A DNA stretch of 64,000 nt from the NCBI GenBank assembly GCA_025558075.1, contig JAHLKF010000024.1, forward strand, positions 241,606 to 305,605, read 5' to 3'. A program made the position numbers and the translations under genes. Under the pieces are notes generated by a model, which had not been told where the DNA came from, ran no database searches, and saw nothing but the letters and a program-made list of their open reading frames with translations. Each line of letters begins with the position of its first letter. The stretch's first letter is position 1. Positions 13,089-25,200 of this stretch are shown piece after piece. The stretch comes from Gaertneriomyces semiglobifer (taxonomy: Eukaryota > Chytridiomycota > Chytridiomycetes > Spizellomycetales > Spizellomycetaceae).

Positions 13089-15140
13089 TGTTCTAGTTCA
13101 ATAGTGATGCACAACTTTCAAAAGAATACTGCTCATAAGGGGGTGGACCAACAATCAAATATCGTTCATTCACTGTTCAGTACGTTTACAAAAAGGCGGG
13201 CGGCACAAGAAGCCAAGTCATCAATATATATGTGCTTCCACCGATCCCCCCACCTCTCTCTGCATGTAGTCATTGCATAACCTGAATATTGTACCTGCGA
13301 TAGTTATTGGGCTTGCCTGCTCATGTCGCCGTGACATCAACAACGGGTCATTTTTTTACAGCCTCGTTTTTTTACCACAGGCGACGTGTAGAAACATGTC
13401 GCATGAGCCGTTTCGTTCTGCGGTTTAGGTCAACGTACGTATACCTGTCAGATATCCTCCATACTTCACATTTTGCTGCCCTTACACCATTATTATATAC
13501 ACTTGCATGCCTTGCTGCTCGTCTTCAATAATCGCAGGAGGTAGTAACTGAACGTACCTGAACGAGACCGGGCGAGCGCAGCAACGCGTAGGCGACGGTG
13601 ACGTCAGCCAAGCTCACGTGATAGAGATCAGAGCTAGGGCTTCATAACCCCAATACCTCTTACGTGGTTTTGAGTGCATCAGTTGCTTACACATTCAACA
13701 TAAGCAGTCATGTGACGAGCCCATGGTGGCTTCCGCAATCATGTCCTGGGCCCATGGAGGAGGCTTAGTAACCTTTACAGTTATCAGATAAGATAAATAT
13801 CGTGGCACAGGCACGATCCTCGCGATGTCGATAAAGATAACTTAATTTAAGGTTATGTGATCCATCGACATGGTCCGAGTCAGAAACACGCGGTGCATCT
13901 ACGCGTCCAGGTCAAGGGGGCAAATTGGGGGCGAATTGGGGGCTCAACGGGGGCCTTCGCTCGAACATAAAAAGGCAGCCCTTCCCCGCTTGACCCCCCG
14001 CTTCCAGTCTTCAGCCAAAATCACCAACCATCAAATACCAACCACTACTAGTCACCATGAAGGGTATGCGACTATCGTCACTGTATACTCTTGTTACTGG
14101 TCTTCACCGTCCTCCCCTTCCAGCTCAACGACGATCAAGGACAAAGTATTACGAACTTGGAGCACCTTCTGTTGGATGAATTATCTCAGTTACACATGGG
14201 TATGTTACTGCCATCTCCACGTCGCTTATTCCTCAATCATCATGCAGTTCACCTACGATAGTCCCCGCGGGCATTATCAGTGACAGCCGCAGCAGTGTGT
14301 TCAGTCCAGTCCTCCACAGTGAGAAGTCGGATACCGACACTGGTTAGTACCATCATGCTGGCTGGCACTTGTTATCCAAACCTGAATCTCGATATCTTGT
14401 CAATAGTATACGAAGCTAGTCAACCAAGGCTACGGTAGTGCGCCTGCGCGGAGGATTTCGATTCGAGGGGTTCTATTCGAAAGTGGGTGACGAATCCCCT
14501 CTGCGACAGACGGTACAAGGACTCGAGCTCTGGTGAGGCGGCAACTGCGTTGTCGTTTTCCTGCGTTACTGCAGGAACCCCGGGCTGTGTGTGTGGTGTG
14601 GTGTCTTTGGTGTGGTTTTAAGTTCGGGGCTCATTATCTTCGGGACACCCTATCGTCGGCATGGGACCGGAGCACGCTTTACCTGTAGAGCTTGCCCAGA
14701 CGGGTCTGAAGTGTGGAACACTATTGTGTGTTCATCTGCTTGTGAGGGTCCTGCTCATGGTTAAAAGGGTTCCTTTGCCGTTGACAGTGCACCCGGAGCA
14801 ATCATGTGGCTCCTCGGGCTGCGGAGGTGAACTTCGGTGTGCATGAGGTATTCATGAAAGCGATATGCAGACGGACGAACGACTCTGGGCCAGCTCCGGA
14901 ACATAGATATGTGCATTGTATATGTTGAGGTTCATAATACACATGTTGCAACCCCATTCTTATGTCTTACATGCGGTAATGTCGCTCAGAATTTATGGAA
15001 ATTGAGCCGTCGAGCTTAATGATTATTACACCGCCGCTTACATTTTCCAAACGGCACTCACTGTGCGTGATGAAGCTTTTGCGGTGGAAACAGTTTATTA
15101 AAGCAATGTCCCATGCAGCATGCATTCCCGACGTTTTGGT
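13089..15140. other. Intergenic region with one possible small transcript
   Basis: About 2 kb without a recognisable protein. The notable content is the G-run cluster at 13916-13953, a TATA-like CATAAAAAGG at 13966-13975, and an ATG at 14057 followed by candidate GTATG donors and CAG acceptors (about 14063-14122 and 14200-14247). These could make a short spliced transcript ending near 14283. No spliced frame gave a recognisable protein, so I do not call a gene. From 14300 to 15140 I see only short unconserved frames. Confidence 0.35.
13916..13953 (+). other. G-quadruplex motif, four G5 runs
   Basis: Four runs of five G are separated by three 6-base loops (CAAATT, CGAATT, CTCAAC), giving a strict 11-base period. 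It fits the canonical intramolecular G-quadruplex pattern on the + strand and sits 13 bases before a TATA-like box. Confidence 0.7.
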
Positions 15141-17011
15141 CTAGCTGTTTGACATTTGGGTCGTGATTGCCGCTCCCCGGTTCTGTACGCCGACCTTCCT
15201 CTCAATTTCCCGGTAATACTTTTCGGGAATTCCCAGGGATCGCAGTTCCTGTAAGAGACAACGCCTTCAGTCAGTGTGGTTACCAGCCCCATGCATGAAT
15301 AATGAATACGATACCTCGAGTTTTCGCAGTTTAATCTGCTCCAAATGCTCGGCCTTCTCGCGCCGCTCTTTTGATAGACGCGCGCCTTCCATGAAGAACT
15401 CATTCCTGGCTTGTCTTACGAGCGTTTCCTTTTCTTCAATTTGATCCTTCAACTCTTTGGCATACTGTTTCCTGCGTTCCGCCTGCTTCCCCTCCTCTAG
15501 CTTCACCTTGCTCTCAGCCTCCTTCTGTGCGCGCATATTTTCCAGAAACTCCTCGCGCATTTTGCGCGCTTCTAACGCTATTGCTCGCTCTCTTGCTCGT
15601 TGCTGTGTGGCACGAGTCTCTCTGAGAGACGCTTCTGCCAAAGATTTCTTTTCAGCTGCAAGTTTTAACTTTTGCCGATACTCCCGCTCGTGTGCTTCAA
15701 AAGCTCTTCTTGCTCGTAGTGCATCCTGTTGAGCTTGCTTGTCTGACATCTGTGGAAGGCGTCAAGTTCGGCTACAGGAGAAAATGTTCGTAATTGCATT
15801 GCCGCGTCAAACCTTTTCTTGAGCAGCCCTCAAGCGAGCCAATTCCATCTCCCGCTCGGCTTTTTTCGCTTTCATCAACTTGTCGCTTTCAATCTCCCGC
15901 TTCTCTTTTTCAAGTAGGTACTCTAACACCTTTTTGTCCTCATCTATTTCCTTTTCTTTCGCCAAGCGGCGTCGTTCACATGATTCCTGATTGGCTCTAG
16001 CTACTTGAACCATTAAGGCTTTCTGCGCTTCAATCCTAGCGGCTTTCTCGCGCGCTTCCTGTTCAGCAAGAGCCTGCATCTTGGCGATACTGATTTTGGT
16101 TTCTTGGTCGCGCCGTTCAGCTTCCAGCAATGAAGCTTCTCGGCGCTCAGCGATTTGAGATCTAATGGTAGCAGCACCTCGGCGAAGCTCTGAAAAAAGT
16201 TATCAATTGAGTTCCCCATGAGCGCACTAATGAATGGGAACGAACCAGCAAGTCTCGTTTTTTCCTTTTCCTCAAGACGCCGCAACTCGTTTTGACGTTC
16301 AGTCTCCATTATGGCATCGAGCCTCGCTTCTTCTTCGTGACGTTCCTTTCTGATAATTTCCTGTTCATAAACGACAGTGAGAAAATGATCAGACGCTCAA
16401 CCTAATCACTTTTATCTGTACCCGCTCGGCGACTTGTCGATCCCTGATGGCAACGCATTTGGCATACAGCATTAGCTCATTCATACGCTTTATTTCATCC
16501 TCCTGTTCCTCCAACTGCGCTTGCGCTTTGGCCAAGAGGTGTCGCGATTGTGCCTTCGCTTCCGCCTCAATGTCATTCAACTTTGCATTATTGGCACGTG
16601 AAGTGTCCATTTGTTGCATTCGGAGCTGTAACCAGAAAAAAAGTCAAAAGTACCAGCCAGACATTGTTCTACCAACATAGGGTATACCTTGCGTTCCCGG
16701 GCTGCTTCTAGAATGGCTACCTTTTCAAGTCGGCTCTGTCTGGCGGCAAGTTCATACTCTTCGGCCTTCATCACCGCATTTTTAGCCACTCCTTGAATTT
16801 TCCTCAACTGGTCGGACCCAATGACCACGGAGCGAGGTTGATTTGCTGGAGCTTCGGAGCCCTCCCTGTGGTGCGTTGGGGAATGAGGCCGAAGGGTCCG
16901 AACTAAATCCCGCGTCAATATAGTGATAGGTTGTGCCGACGTCTAAGACACGCATGGTGAGAATGTTGCATGATATTTTCTCATGCAGTTTATCGCAATC
17001 ATACTTACCAT
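15141..17011 (-). CDS. CFAP45: CFAP45 (CCDC19) flagellar inner-microtubule protein, multi-exon
   Basis: CFAP45 lies inside axonemal doublet microtubules. The protein is almost wholly charged coiled coil, with the TPH-type pattern of the family. In order it contains SVVIGSDQLRKIQGVAKNAV near the N-terminus, the diagnostic NELMLYAKCVAIRDRQ (about 16480-16430), long Arg/Glu/Lys helices, EQDALRARR-like QQDALRARRAFEAHERE (about 15710), and the closing LRSLGIPEKYYREIERK (about 15235-15185). The last codon is followed by TAG at 15143-15141. Exon 1 appears to contribute only the ATG at 17011-17009, followed at once by GTAAGT; exon 2 begins near 16946 with TSAQPITILTRDL. Five or more introns of 60-90 bases interrupt the gene. 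Its presence implies motile flagellated cells. The match is strong at several separated motifs. Confidence 0.88.
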
Positions 17012-17124
17012 CTTTGTCAAGTCGGCTTGGTTAGCTGAAGTTTAGTTCTCTGTACGCGAGCAAAGTGTAGTACAGCGGAGTTATTATGTCATCCCGCGTA
17101 TTACGTTATCAACTGACACTCATT

Positions 17125-20100
17125 CTATGGACTATCTGAGTGCTCATCAGGAAACTCGTCTACCCCAAAAAGATCCTGTTGCCCTTCTTCAGCGAAAACG
17201 GCTACATATCCGTCGGCCTGTCTGGATCGGAATGCCGTGAAACCTAACATAGCCGCTGCTTTCCTCCACAGAGGTCCTAATACTCCAGTAACAATCTCGC
17301 CAGCTTCTCGAACAACTTGACCAGCCACTTGAAGCCTTTGACCCATACCGGGCAGCTCTCGGGAGCCTATACCACGGGACGCATCACTATCTGGTAGACG
17401 AATTCGACCAGTGCGCGAACCCAACTGGAAGCGTCCCTTCCAGCACGCAACAGCACCTAGCGCGAGCAAGCACAAGCCAAGAATCCATAACAGCCAGCGC
17501 CAGAACGATGCGAAGCTAGCACCATCGCCACAGCTCCCCAGGCGCTCTCCATACTCATATGTTTCCTGAACACCTCCTTCACATCGGGACAACGCAACTT
17601 TTTTCCACCCGGTTGGACGCCTTAAGGTACCGTCTACGCATACCGGCTGAGGATCACGCAAGTCGCGTGCTCGAACACATGTGCGGCTATGATCCGTCTC
17701 GTTACTACTGAGTGTTGATGGCACAAAGCCACTATCACAATCGTAATCCCTTGTGGTGCATTCACAGCGACGGACAATTCGCTGCGAGGGGACTTGATCC
17801 GGGAAGCATCGCACTGCCTCAGGTAGTCGTGGGTACTCCATCTACATGGGTGCGTTAACGCTGCATATCGCTGGAAGACTACACAGAAAGCAAGTTTTTA
17901 CCACTGCGCCAAAAAAACACACTGATGAGTCTGCAGCATTCCCAGGCGGATTCCACCACTCCCACTCGTCACCCTTGCAAGGCCCAGCAAGGCCCTTGAA
18001 GTCCATTGCGACGGCTACAACGCCTTTCACGTCTTTCACTGTTCCGAACAGCACAACGTCTGTGCCTAACCCGGATGGATCGGATATCATGTGTGTGTGT
18101 TTGGTCAGGTGCAGCCGTGTGTCATGATTTTTGCCCTTAAAATCTAAAGCCTCCTCGACTGCCGCTGAAAAGTTGAAGGCTTCTGGCAACTTCCGGTCCC
18201 ACAGCCAGACGCCACCGTTGACACCTTTTTCCTCTTGGACCAAGACGGTTAGACCACCAGCCAAAATCTCCCACCTCCAACTTCCATCTATTACAGGTTT
18301 CCACGACAGACCAGCGTCTTTGCTGATAAACATGCTGGCGCGGCTGTGTGGCAACAGAGAGCTTCCGACATTTCCTGCGCCAATTAGTATATGAGGAGAG
18401 GACGGAGATGTAAAGGTGTCTCTGGCATCGTGTCGGTGGGTATAAGAGTGCAGATGTAGCCGACAAGACTCTTCCTGGCATTTGGGGGTAGTACTTAAGT
18501 ATTCCCATACAGCCCCTTAAAGAAAAACAATTAGAAACTTTCCAATAGAACCAGCAAAATTCTACAATCTACCGTCGTCAAACGAGATTCTGGTCCCGAG
18601 AACCTTTTCGGCCCCGAGTTTGACTTGATCGACATTCTCCACCACATTCAACAAGGCAATTCCCTCAAGGCCCGCAAGCTTCTCAAAGTCGACATAGCTG
18701 CAATTAAAATGATTCGTGAGAGGCTAAGGAATGAGAAAGCACAGCGCCCAGAGACCTACCCCTTCGCATCCATGTTAGCTCCAACGGATGTGCCGCCCGC
18801 GCTGGCGATGCGCACTTCTTCGTACCAGTCAGCTCCAATGCCGCTTCGCAAGATGGATCCCCATTCTTTATCTATCCATCTGCTTATGACCGCATCCAGA
18901 AAAACGCGCCCAGTGCTGGATTGCAGGACCGTGTACCCAGTGTCATCAAGATTGAACTCTTTGGGAAAGGTGGCTGGCCGAAATTCCGCTCCGCCTGCTG
19001 AGCCAGTATTCTTTGGCTTGATATATAATGAGAACATTCGAGTTGGGCGATCATGAACCGCAGTTAGCAACCAATCTGGGAGGGCCACCATTCCCACCAC
19101 GCCTTCAACTTTTTGCATGTCTTGAACAACAAGCTTTGCATTACGACCACTGCCTTCAATCGCAAACTTTTTGAGGACCGTGCTCCGGACCTCAGTAGAG
19201 TCATGCATGCAGAACACGTTGCTCTCGAAGAAGGTACACTGCGTCGTCCGTTGCAAAGCAAGCACCCAAGAGGCTCCGCCGTTATTGGAAAAGTGCAACT
19301 GCCCATAGCAGTCTGCCATAGCGCCTGTGGTGCATCCAGGGGACTTACTAATCCATAGTAACCAGTCAGGTTCTAGCGGGTGCGAACGTAAAACCCCTGT
19401 TGCCGGTCGGACCCCTCGAAGGTCAACCCATGCCGGTGCTGGGACTTTAATTGACGTTACAACTGCGGCCGAATCTTGAGTTTTGTATAGTACTTCTCCA
19501 GTTGTTATTAACCATACCCGCGATTGTGGTGGGTTGGCCCAATGTTCGTCCGGCATAAGGCTAACTACTGGCTTTTGCGGGGCACCCTCCTTTTGCCAGA
19601 CTTGACCAGCATCAACGGATTTCCAGACGGTCCCGTCTTTGAATAGCACAAGCAGGGTTTTTGTGCCGTTGATCCACACGTAATCTTCCTCTTCACTCAA
19701 AAAGTGCTTCGCCGCAATTCGCACAGAATCGTTGGAACAAGGACGCTGAACATCGGGTGCATGGTCGACTCCAGGCTCACATTTGTTGTGAGAATTCCGA
19801 GAATACCCAGACGGCGAGGTAAAATTCGACTTTGGCGCACACGTCGCCGGCTGCAAGGAGGCCAGCATCGCTGGTGTCGGAATGCACCGAAATGAGGCAC
19901 CACGGTAGAAGCCGTATGCGCTACAGAGCAGCATATTAAATTGGCATGTCGGCATCTCGTAAACTCCAACCACTTACCAGTGCCAGTCGCCTTCTGTACA
20001 CGGACAGCTCTTATCCTTTTCCCGGTCCCATTGATCACCCGACAAGTTTATGCGACACAAATGATTTCCGTCTTTCTTTCGCCAAATGTGCCTTTCACGG

Positions 20101-21970
20101 CCAAACCAACAGGGTGCAACCCAGGTGTCCATTTGACTATGATTACAAATGGGCACCTGCTGGAAGTCCAGCGTGACAACCACAAGCTCGCCCTCCTTCT
20201 CACCTACCAAATGCACTACGGCATCCGGTGATTGCGAGGAACTGGAAAGCATCCGGAGGGAGATCTCAACATCGAGTGCCAGCTTGGTCCACGTTTCACC
20301 TTTATCTAGAGAATAACTTTCCATGAAAAAACATCAGAAATCTGGGACGCAACGGCAAAGACACAACGAAAACCTACTGCACGGTATTGACCACTCCCTC
20401 ACCAGCGACAACCCAAATTGCCCCACCACCAGTAGCTGCCCATGACCCAAGCCCCTGTTCCGTGTCTCGCCAAGCCTCTTTCCACTCTTTACCTCCGTCC
20501 CAACTGGCCCACAGGGAACCGTCCTTCCAAGCGCTTAAGCCAGATCCGACATTCCCCTTAGCAAGCACGAGACCGGGAACGCGTTCCGACGAACGCTTTA
20601 TGACCGCAGACCTTGATGGAGGGCTGGTGGTATGGTGATGCAAGTGCAACGTGCAGTCCGCAGGTCTATTAGGATTGCATGGAAGTTGACTCCCTTTGAA
20701 TCCGAGTTTAGGAGGGTGCAATCCTTGCCAAGTCGCGCCATCGTCGTAGCTTATTAAGGACCGTAAACCATCGTCATTACGAATATTGGCCAGCTCAACA
20801 GAATTGAGACCACCGAGCTTCTCGTAATCAACTTTCTGGCGTTTATCGCGAGCAATGGAATTCAACGTGGCTGAAAAATATGAAGAATTGCCGCTTGACT
20901 TGAAGAGGAGACCGCTATCGTCATCTCCTTTGCGAGCGGCAGCGAGAAAAACTGAGTTTGGTACCGAGTGCAACAAAGTGAAGAACTATGAAAACGTCAG
21001 CATACTATATGATAAAGAACAACATGCAAGATAGTGCCCCGCTTACCGAGTCCGTAGTATGTGCTGGGTGGGAGATCAGCTCTACATGTGTGAAATCTTT
21101 ACCATTCTCAGAAGTAATCAACTCAACCTTCTCCGTGCCTTGATCTTGCACAGCTGCCAGCAGTGTCCCGCCAAGCACAAAGAATTCCACCACACTCTCC
21201 TTATCGCGACCGCCGGCCAATACCTGTCGCTTTTTTGCCTCATCCTTTTCCCAAGGTAAATGTAGGACTAGTTGCAGCTGATTGGTAGCCGGACTTAACC
21301 GAGGCTGTGCGATGTTTCCACCCTTATCCTTCCATTCAATACAGTACACAGCGTCTTCTGGAAGACTGGGTGAGTCGTAATCCAGATCACGAGCCCACAC
21401 ACATTTCTCAGCCCAAGTGGTTACTGAGACCCAGTCCTTATGCTCGTTCTTGGTAGCAAAAGCCTCGGTATGACAAACCCCTCCTCCGAAGCCGTTACAT
21501 GCGTTGTCATCCGCGTGTCCCAAAAAAGTGAGCCAATCAGACTTCGAAGAATCGGGATGGAAATCGAGAATTGGAAGGCCCAGGATGTTGTACTTTTTTG
21601 GCGTAGGTAGTTCTGCAAAAGTCTGTCCTGAATCGTGCGTTACAGCAATTCCTGTTCTGGTAAACGCAAAAGCCCTCTTGGTTGACGTTTCATGTAGAGT
21701 CACACCTATCACAGACCGAAGTTCGCTGTCCTTCCACTTGCGACCATTGTCCGAAGACACATGCAGCTGCTCACGCTTGGTCCGCAGAAGGAGCGACGAT
21801 TGATCTTTGAAGTAGACGAGTTGGGCGGCTTCGTCCCGTGGAAGTCTGAAGTGATGCTTCTCTGGTGTATTTCCTAATGTACTACCCGTAGTCCCTCCCC
21901 ACAGTAACGAGAGACATATGAGGTGCAATACGCGGCGAAGTAGTGGAGGTAGCAGCACTGAATGCGCCAT
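17125..21970 (-). CDS. VPS10: VPS10/sortilin-type vacuolar protein sorting receptor, multi-exon
   Basis: VPS10 (Pep1) is the Golgi type I receptor that sorts soluble hydrolases to the vacuole. The N-terminus has a signal peptide (Leu-rich run after MAHSVLLPPLLRR). Exon 1 spans 21970-21047 and exon 2 spans 20985-20378, with GT-AG borders; five or so further exons follow. Two VPS10 beta-propeller halves are visible, with repeated Asp-box-like SxDxGxxW elements (VSSDNGRKW, ISYDDGATW, SLDKGETW, KSVDAGQVW, FSNNGGASW). Each half is followed by a Cys-rich 10CC-like segment (for example CECTTRDYDCDSGFVPS). The last exon encodes one transmembrane helix (FWRWLLWILGLCLLALGAVAC) and a cytosolic tail with acidic, aromatic sorting-type sequence (DLFGVDEFPDE) before the stop at 17125. 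The two-propeller layout is the usual fungal form. Internal junctions are approximate. Confidence 0.9.
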
Positions 21971-22291
21971 ATTGACGAAAGCGATCGCAAAACAGACCCG
22001 GTTCTAGTGTAAAATGGTTCACTGCTGCTTATGTTCCGGAGCTATATCGTCCGTTCAACAACATCTTCAAGTAATTCGTGTTGGCCAACACGCTTGCAAT
22101 AGGTGTAATATCAATAAGAGCGTACACCGCGCCCATATTATATACCTCGGCTTGACACATGGAGCTGTGTGACAAGAGGGATTTCAGATTCCAACGTCAG
22201 TTCCAGAAGACATTCGGCAATTACACGTCCGAAATCTATTGTATGACATACAGTCACAGGTGATATGTTAGATATATATACATGAATCAAT
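21971..22291. other. Intergenic region between VPS10 and URA2
   Basis: A 321-base AT-richer spacer holds the VPS10 promoter side and the URA2 3' untranslated side. I saw no further gene or clear motif. Confidence 0.6.
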
Positions 22292-25200
22292 TTAATGTTG
22301 TTGCACAGTTCCGCAAACAAGCGCCAGTAAGGCCATTCGGACATACATTCCATAACGCATTTGCCTGAAGTAGGCTGCCCGCTGATCGAAATCAACTTCG
22401 TCAGCAATTTCATCCACGCGCGGAAGTGGATGCAAGACGATCATGTTTCGCTTCGCCTTTTGCAGAAGTTTGTTGGTAATGATATAGCTTCCGCGCACTC
22501 TTTCATACTCTTGTACATCGGTGAACCGCTCCTTTTGAATGCGCGTGACATAAAGCACATCAGTGGTTGCGATGACATCCTCTAGGGACGAAGTCACATT
22601 GAACGCTATATCCCGTCGTGAAATTTGAGCGAGTATCTCATTTGGCATTTCAAGGCCAGTGGGAGCGACGAAGTTCAGCTTGACGTCGTACTGGCACAAC
22701 AATTTCACAAGCGAGTGCACGGTGCGACCGTTCTTCAAGTCCCCGACGACAGTGATCGTAAGACCATTCACTGTACCTAGCTCCTCACGAATGGTGTATG
22801 TGTCGAGGAAAGCTTGAGTGGGGTGCTCGCCAACGCCATCACCGGCGTTAATGACAGGTACGGGAGAGTACGTAGCACCTGCTTGTACACTTCCAGGCTG
22901 GGGATGACGAAGGACAATGACATCGCCGTACGAAGCTAGAGTACGCACTGCAATATTCCCATGTGAGTCCATAGCAAAAGAGACCAACTAGCACTGGATA
23001 TTATACCTGTATCCCCAAGGCTTTCTCCCTTGACGATGGAACTGCTTTCCGGATTAATCTTGACTACGCTTCCTCCTAAACGAACCATTGCAGCCTCAAA
23101 GGAACTGGTGGTACGAGTGCTGGGTTCGTAGAATGCCGTACAAAGTACTTTGCCAGCCAGCAAATTGACGGTACCAAAGCGCTCCACGAGCGTTCTCATT
23201 TCTTGTGCGACACCGAAAAGGATGTGAAGATCATGGCGCGAGAACTGCTCGACCGACAGCACATGTTTACGGCGGAACGCGGACCGCAAAATCGCAGCTG
23301 CTGTTGGCTGCGACAGATAGTCAGATATCAAACGAAGAGCGGAGCCATGCTCTACAGACTGTCCATGTTTCTGGAGGCTCATATCAGAGGCATCTTTGAG
23401 CTGCTTTTGAGGTCCATCCTCCGGGTACCCTTCTAGAGGCTTGTGTGGGTTTTCCACAGGTATCGCCGCACGAGGTAGAGGACTGGGTGGCGGTGCATGT
23501 CCAGACAAAGCGTCCATGGTGCTAACGTCAGGCAAGAGTGACGCTCGCCTTGCTGTTGCTGGGGCAGCACTGGCGCTGACGGCCACCGAAGGAGTTACGC
23601 GAACAAGCTCGCTGATATCAGAGCCATTGTTCACTTCAAAGACACCGCCATCCAGATACACAGTGTCGCCACGAAGCACAACCCGATGCAGGCAGCCATT
23701 CGACATATTGGATGTCTGCCCAATGAAAACCTGTAAACGGCAGTTAAGTATGCATTCACGCGAAACTGTGCACGAGACAATGTCCCATACCTCCACGTAA
23801 GTGTCAGGTTGATCGGGTAGCCCAAAAATGCGCTTCGGGTTGTCATAAAGCCTAGCTTTCACATCTTCTAATCCGACACGACCAGTTGCAACTGCAGACA
23901 TCAAGTGGCACAAGTCAGCGTCCGCGGCGGGGTTGACGTCGCCGTTCAACGACAAGCAGTCAATATTCTGAAGGTTATCCCAGAAGAACTGTACTTCGTC
24001 AGGATCATCGCCGAAGAGAGTACCCACAGGTACGTCACATGTAATGGCCACGCCCCTGTCTTTACCCATCACGACCAGGGCCAAATCCGCTTTTCTCCGA
24101 ATTGATGTTACATGAACCGAGCGCCCTTGCAGATTCGCTAGATATAGTACAGTCGCCAAATCATTTCCAGTCGCTTCTACCAGGACAGGTCTGCCCATGG
24201 GCCACTTGCGTAGATGAGCGGCAACGTCATCAATGGATTTTAATCCAGACATACCGAAACTGATCAAGAGGCTGGAGGCACCCTTGATGTTGCTTGAGTC
24301 TACAACATTGGTAGGTGTCGCTACCACACATCTGGTAAAATCGCAATGAGCAGTAACCTTTCCTCGATTCGTCGGATCAGCGGAGATGTTGCACACAGTC
24401 GTAAACCCTTTCTGAACTGCATCTCGAGCGAGTGAATCGAAATCGCCGGCCTTTCTCGGATGCACGCTGATTAAGCCCGGAAGAGTTACCGTACGATGTG
24501 AAGTTTGCGAGTCCACTGAAGAGATTTGAAATTCGCGGTGACGTCCAAGGGCCTCAACGAATAACTTAGCGCATTTAATGTTCGTTATCAACGGCACAGC
24601 GAAGTCCACGGCAAGACGGCGGCTCTTGTAACCTCTGCTAACATAGCTAGCAGGACGGCGGAACTGGTTCTTGGAAGGCAAGTTAACGTATAGGTCGATT
24701 AAATTATTTGCGAGATGTTGAGTCAAGCTGTACTCCAACTTCTGCTGAGGCAGCTTCGACATGTCGTCATCCAACGTTTCTAGATACTTAACCGGGATGT
24801 CATGCTCTTGAATGAAGTCCGCGGTTCCAGTAGTGGCGAATAACGTGTAGCCCATCTGATGCAGTTTCCTGACCGAAGGTAAGAACTCTAGCTTCTCTTT
24901 GAACGACCCGATTGACAAAAGTACATTCTTCCGAGGAAGAGTAAAGCCAGTGGCAAGGAGCGCCTTCATGTACGCTTCATACTTGTCTCGGCCAAAACAT
25001 GCTACCTCCCCTGTAGAGGCCATTTCCACACCAAGAATAGGATCCGCCCCGGCCAAACGGCTGAAACTGAACTGAGGCACTTTCACAGCCACGTAATTCT
25101 TCTTCACCTCTATCTTGGGGTACGCTTCGTACGGCTGACCTGTCATTGCCTTGGTCGCCATCTCTATCAGATCCACACCAAGCACCTTTGAACAGAAAGG

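Noticed and set aside
15457..15732. Ser/Ala/Cys-rich + strand frame
   Set aside because: Antisense shadow of the CFAP45 coiled coil, where Arg/Glu/Lys codons reverse into Ser, Phe and Ala.
23731..23790. URA2 coding sequence continuing through this stretch
   Set aside because: The frame is open, but the encoded 20 residues do not resemble the enzyme and the borders are a clean GTATGG...TTTACAG intron.
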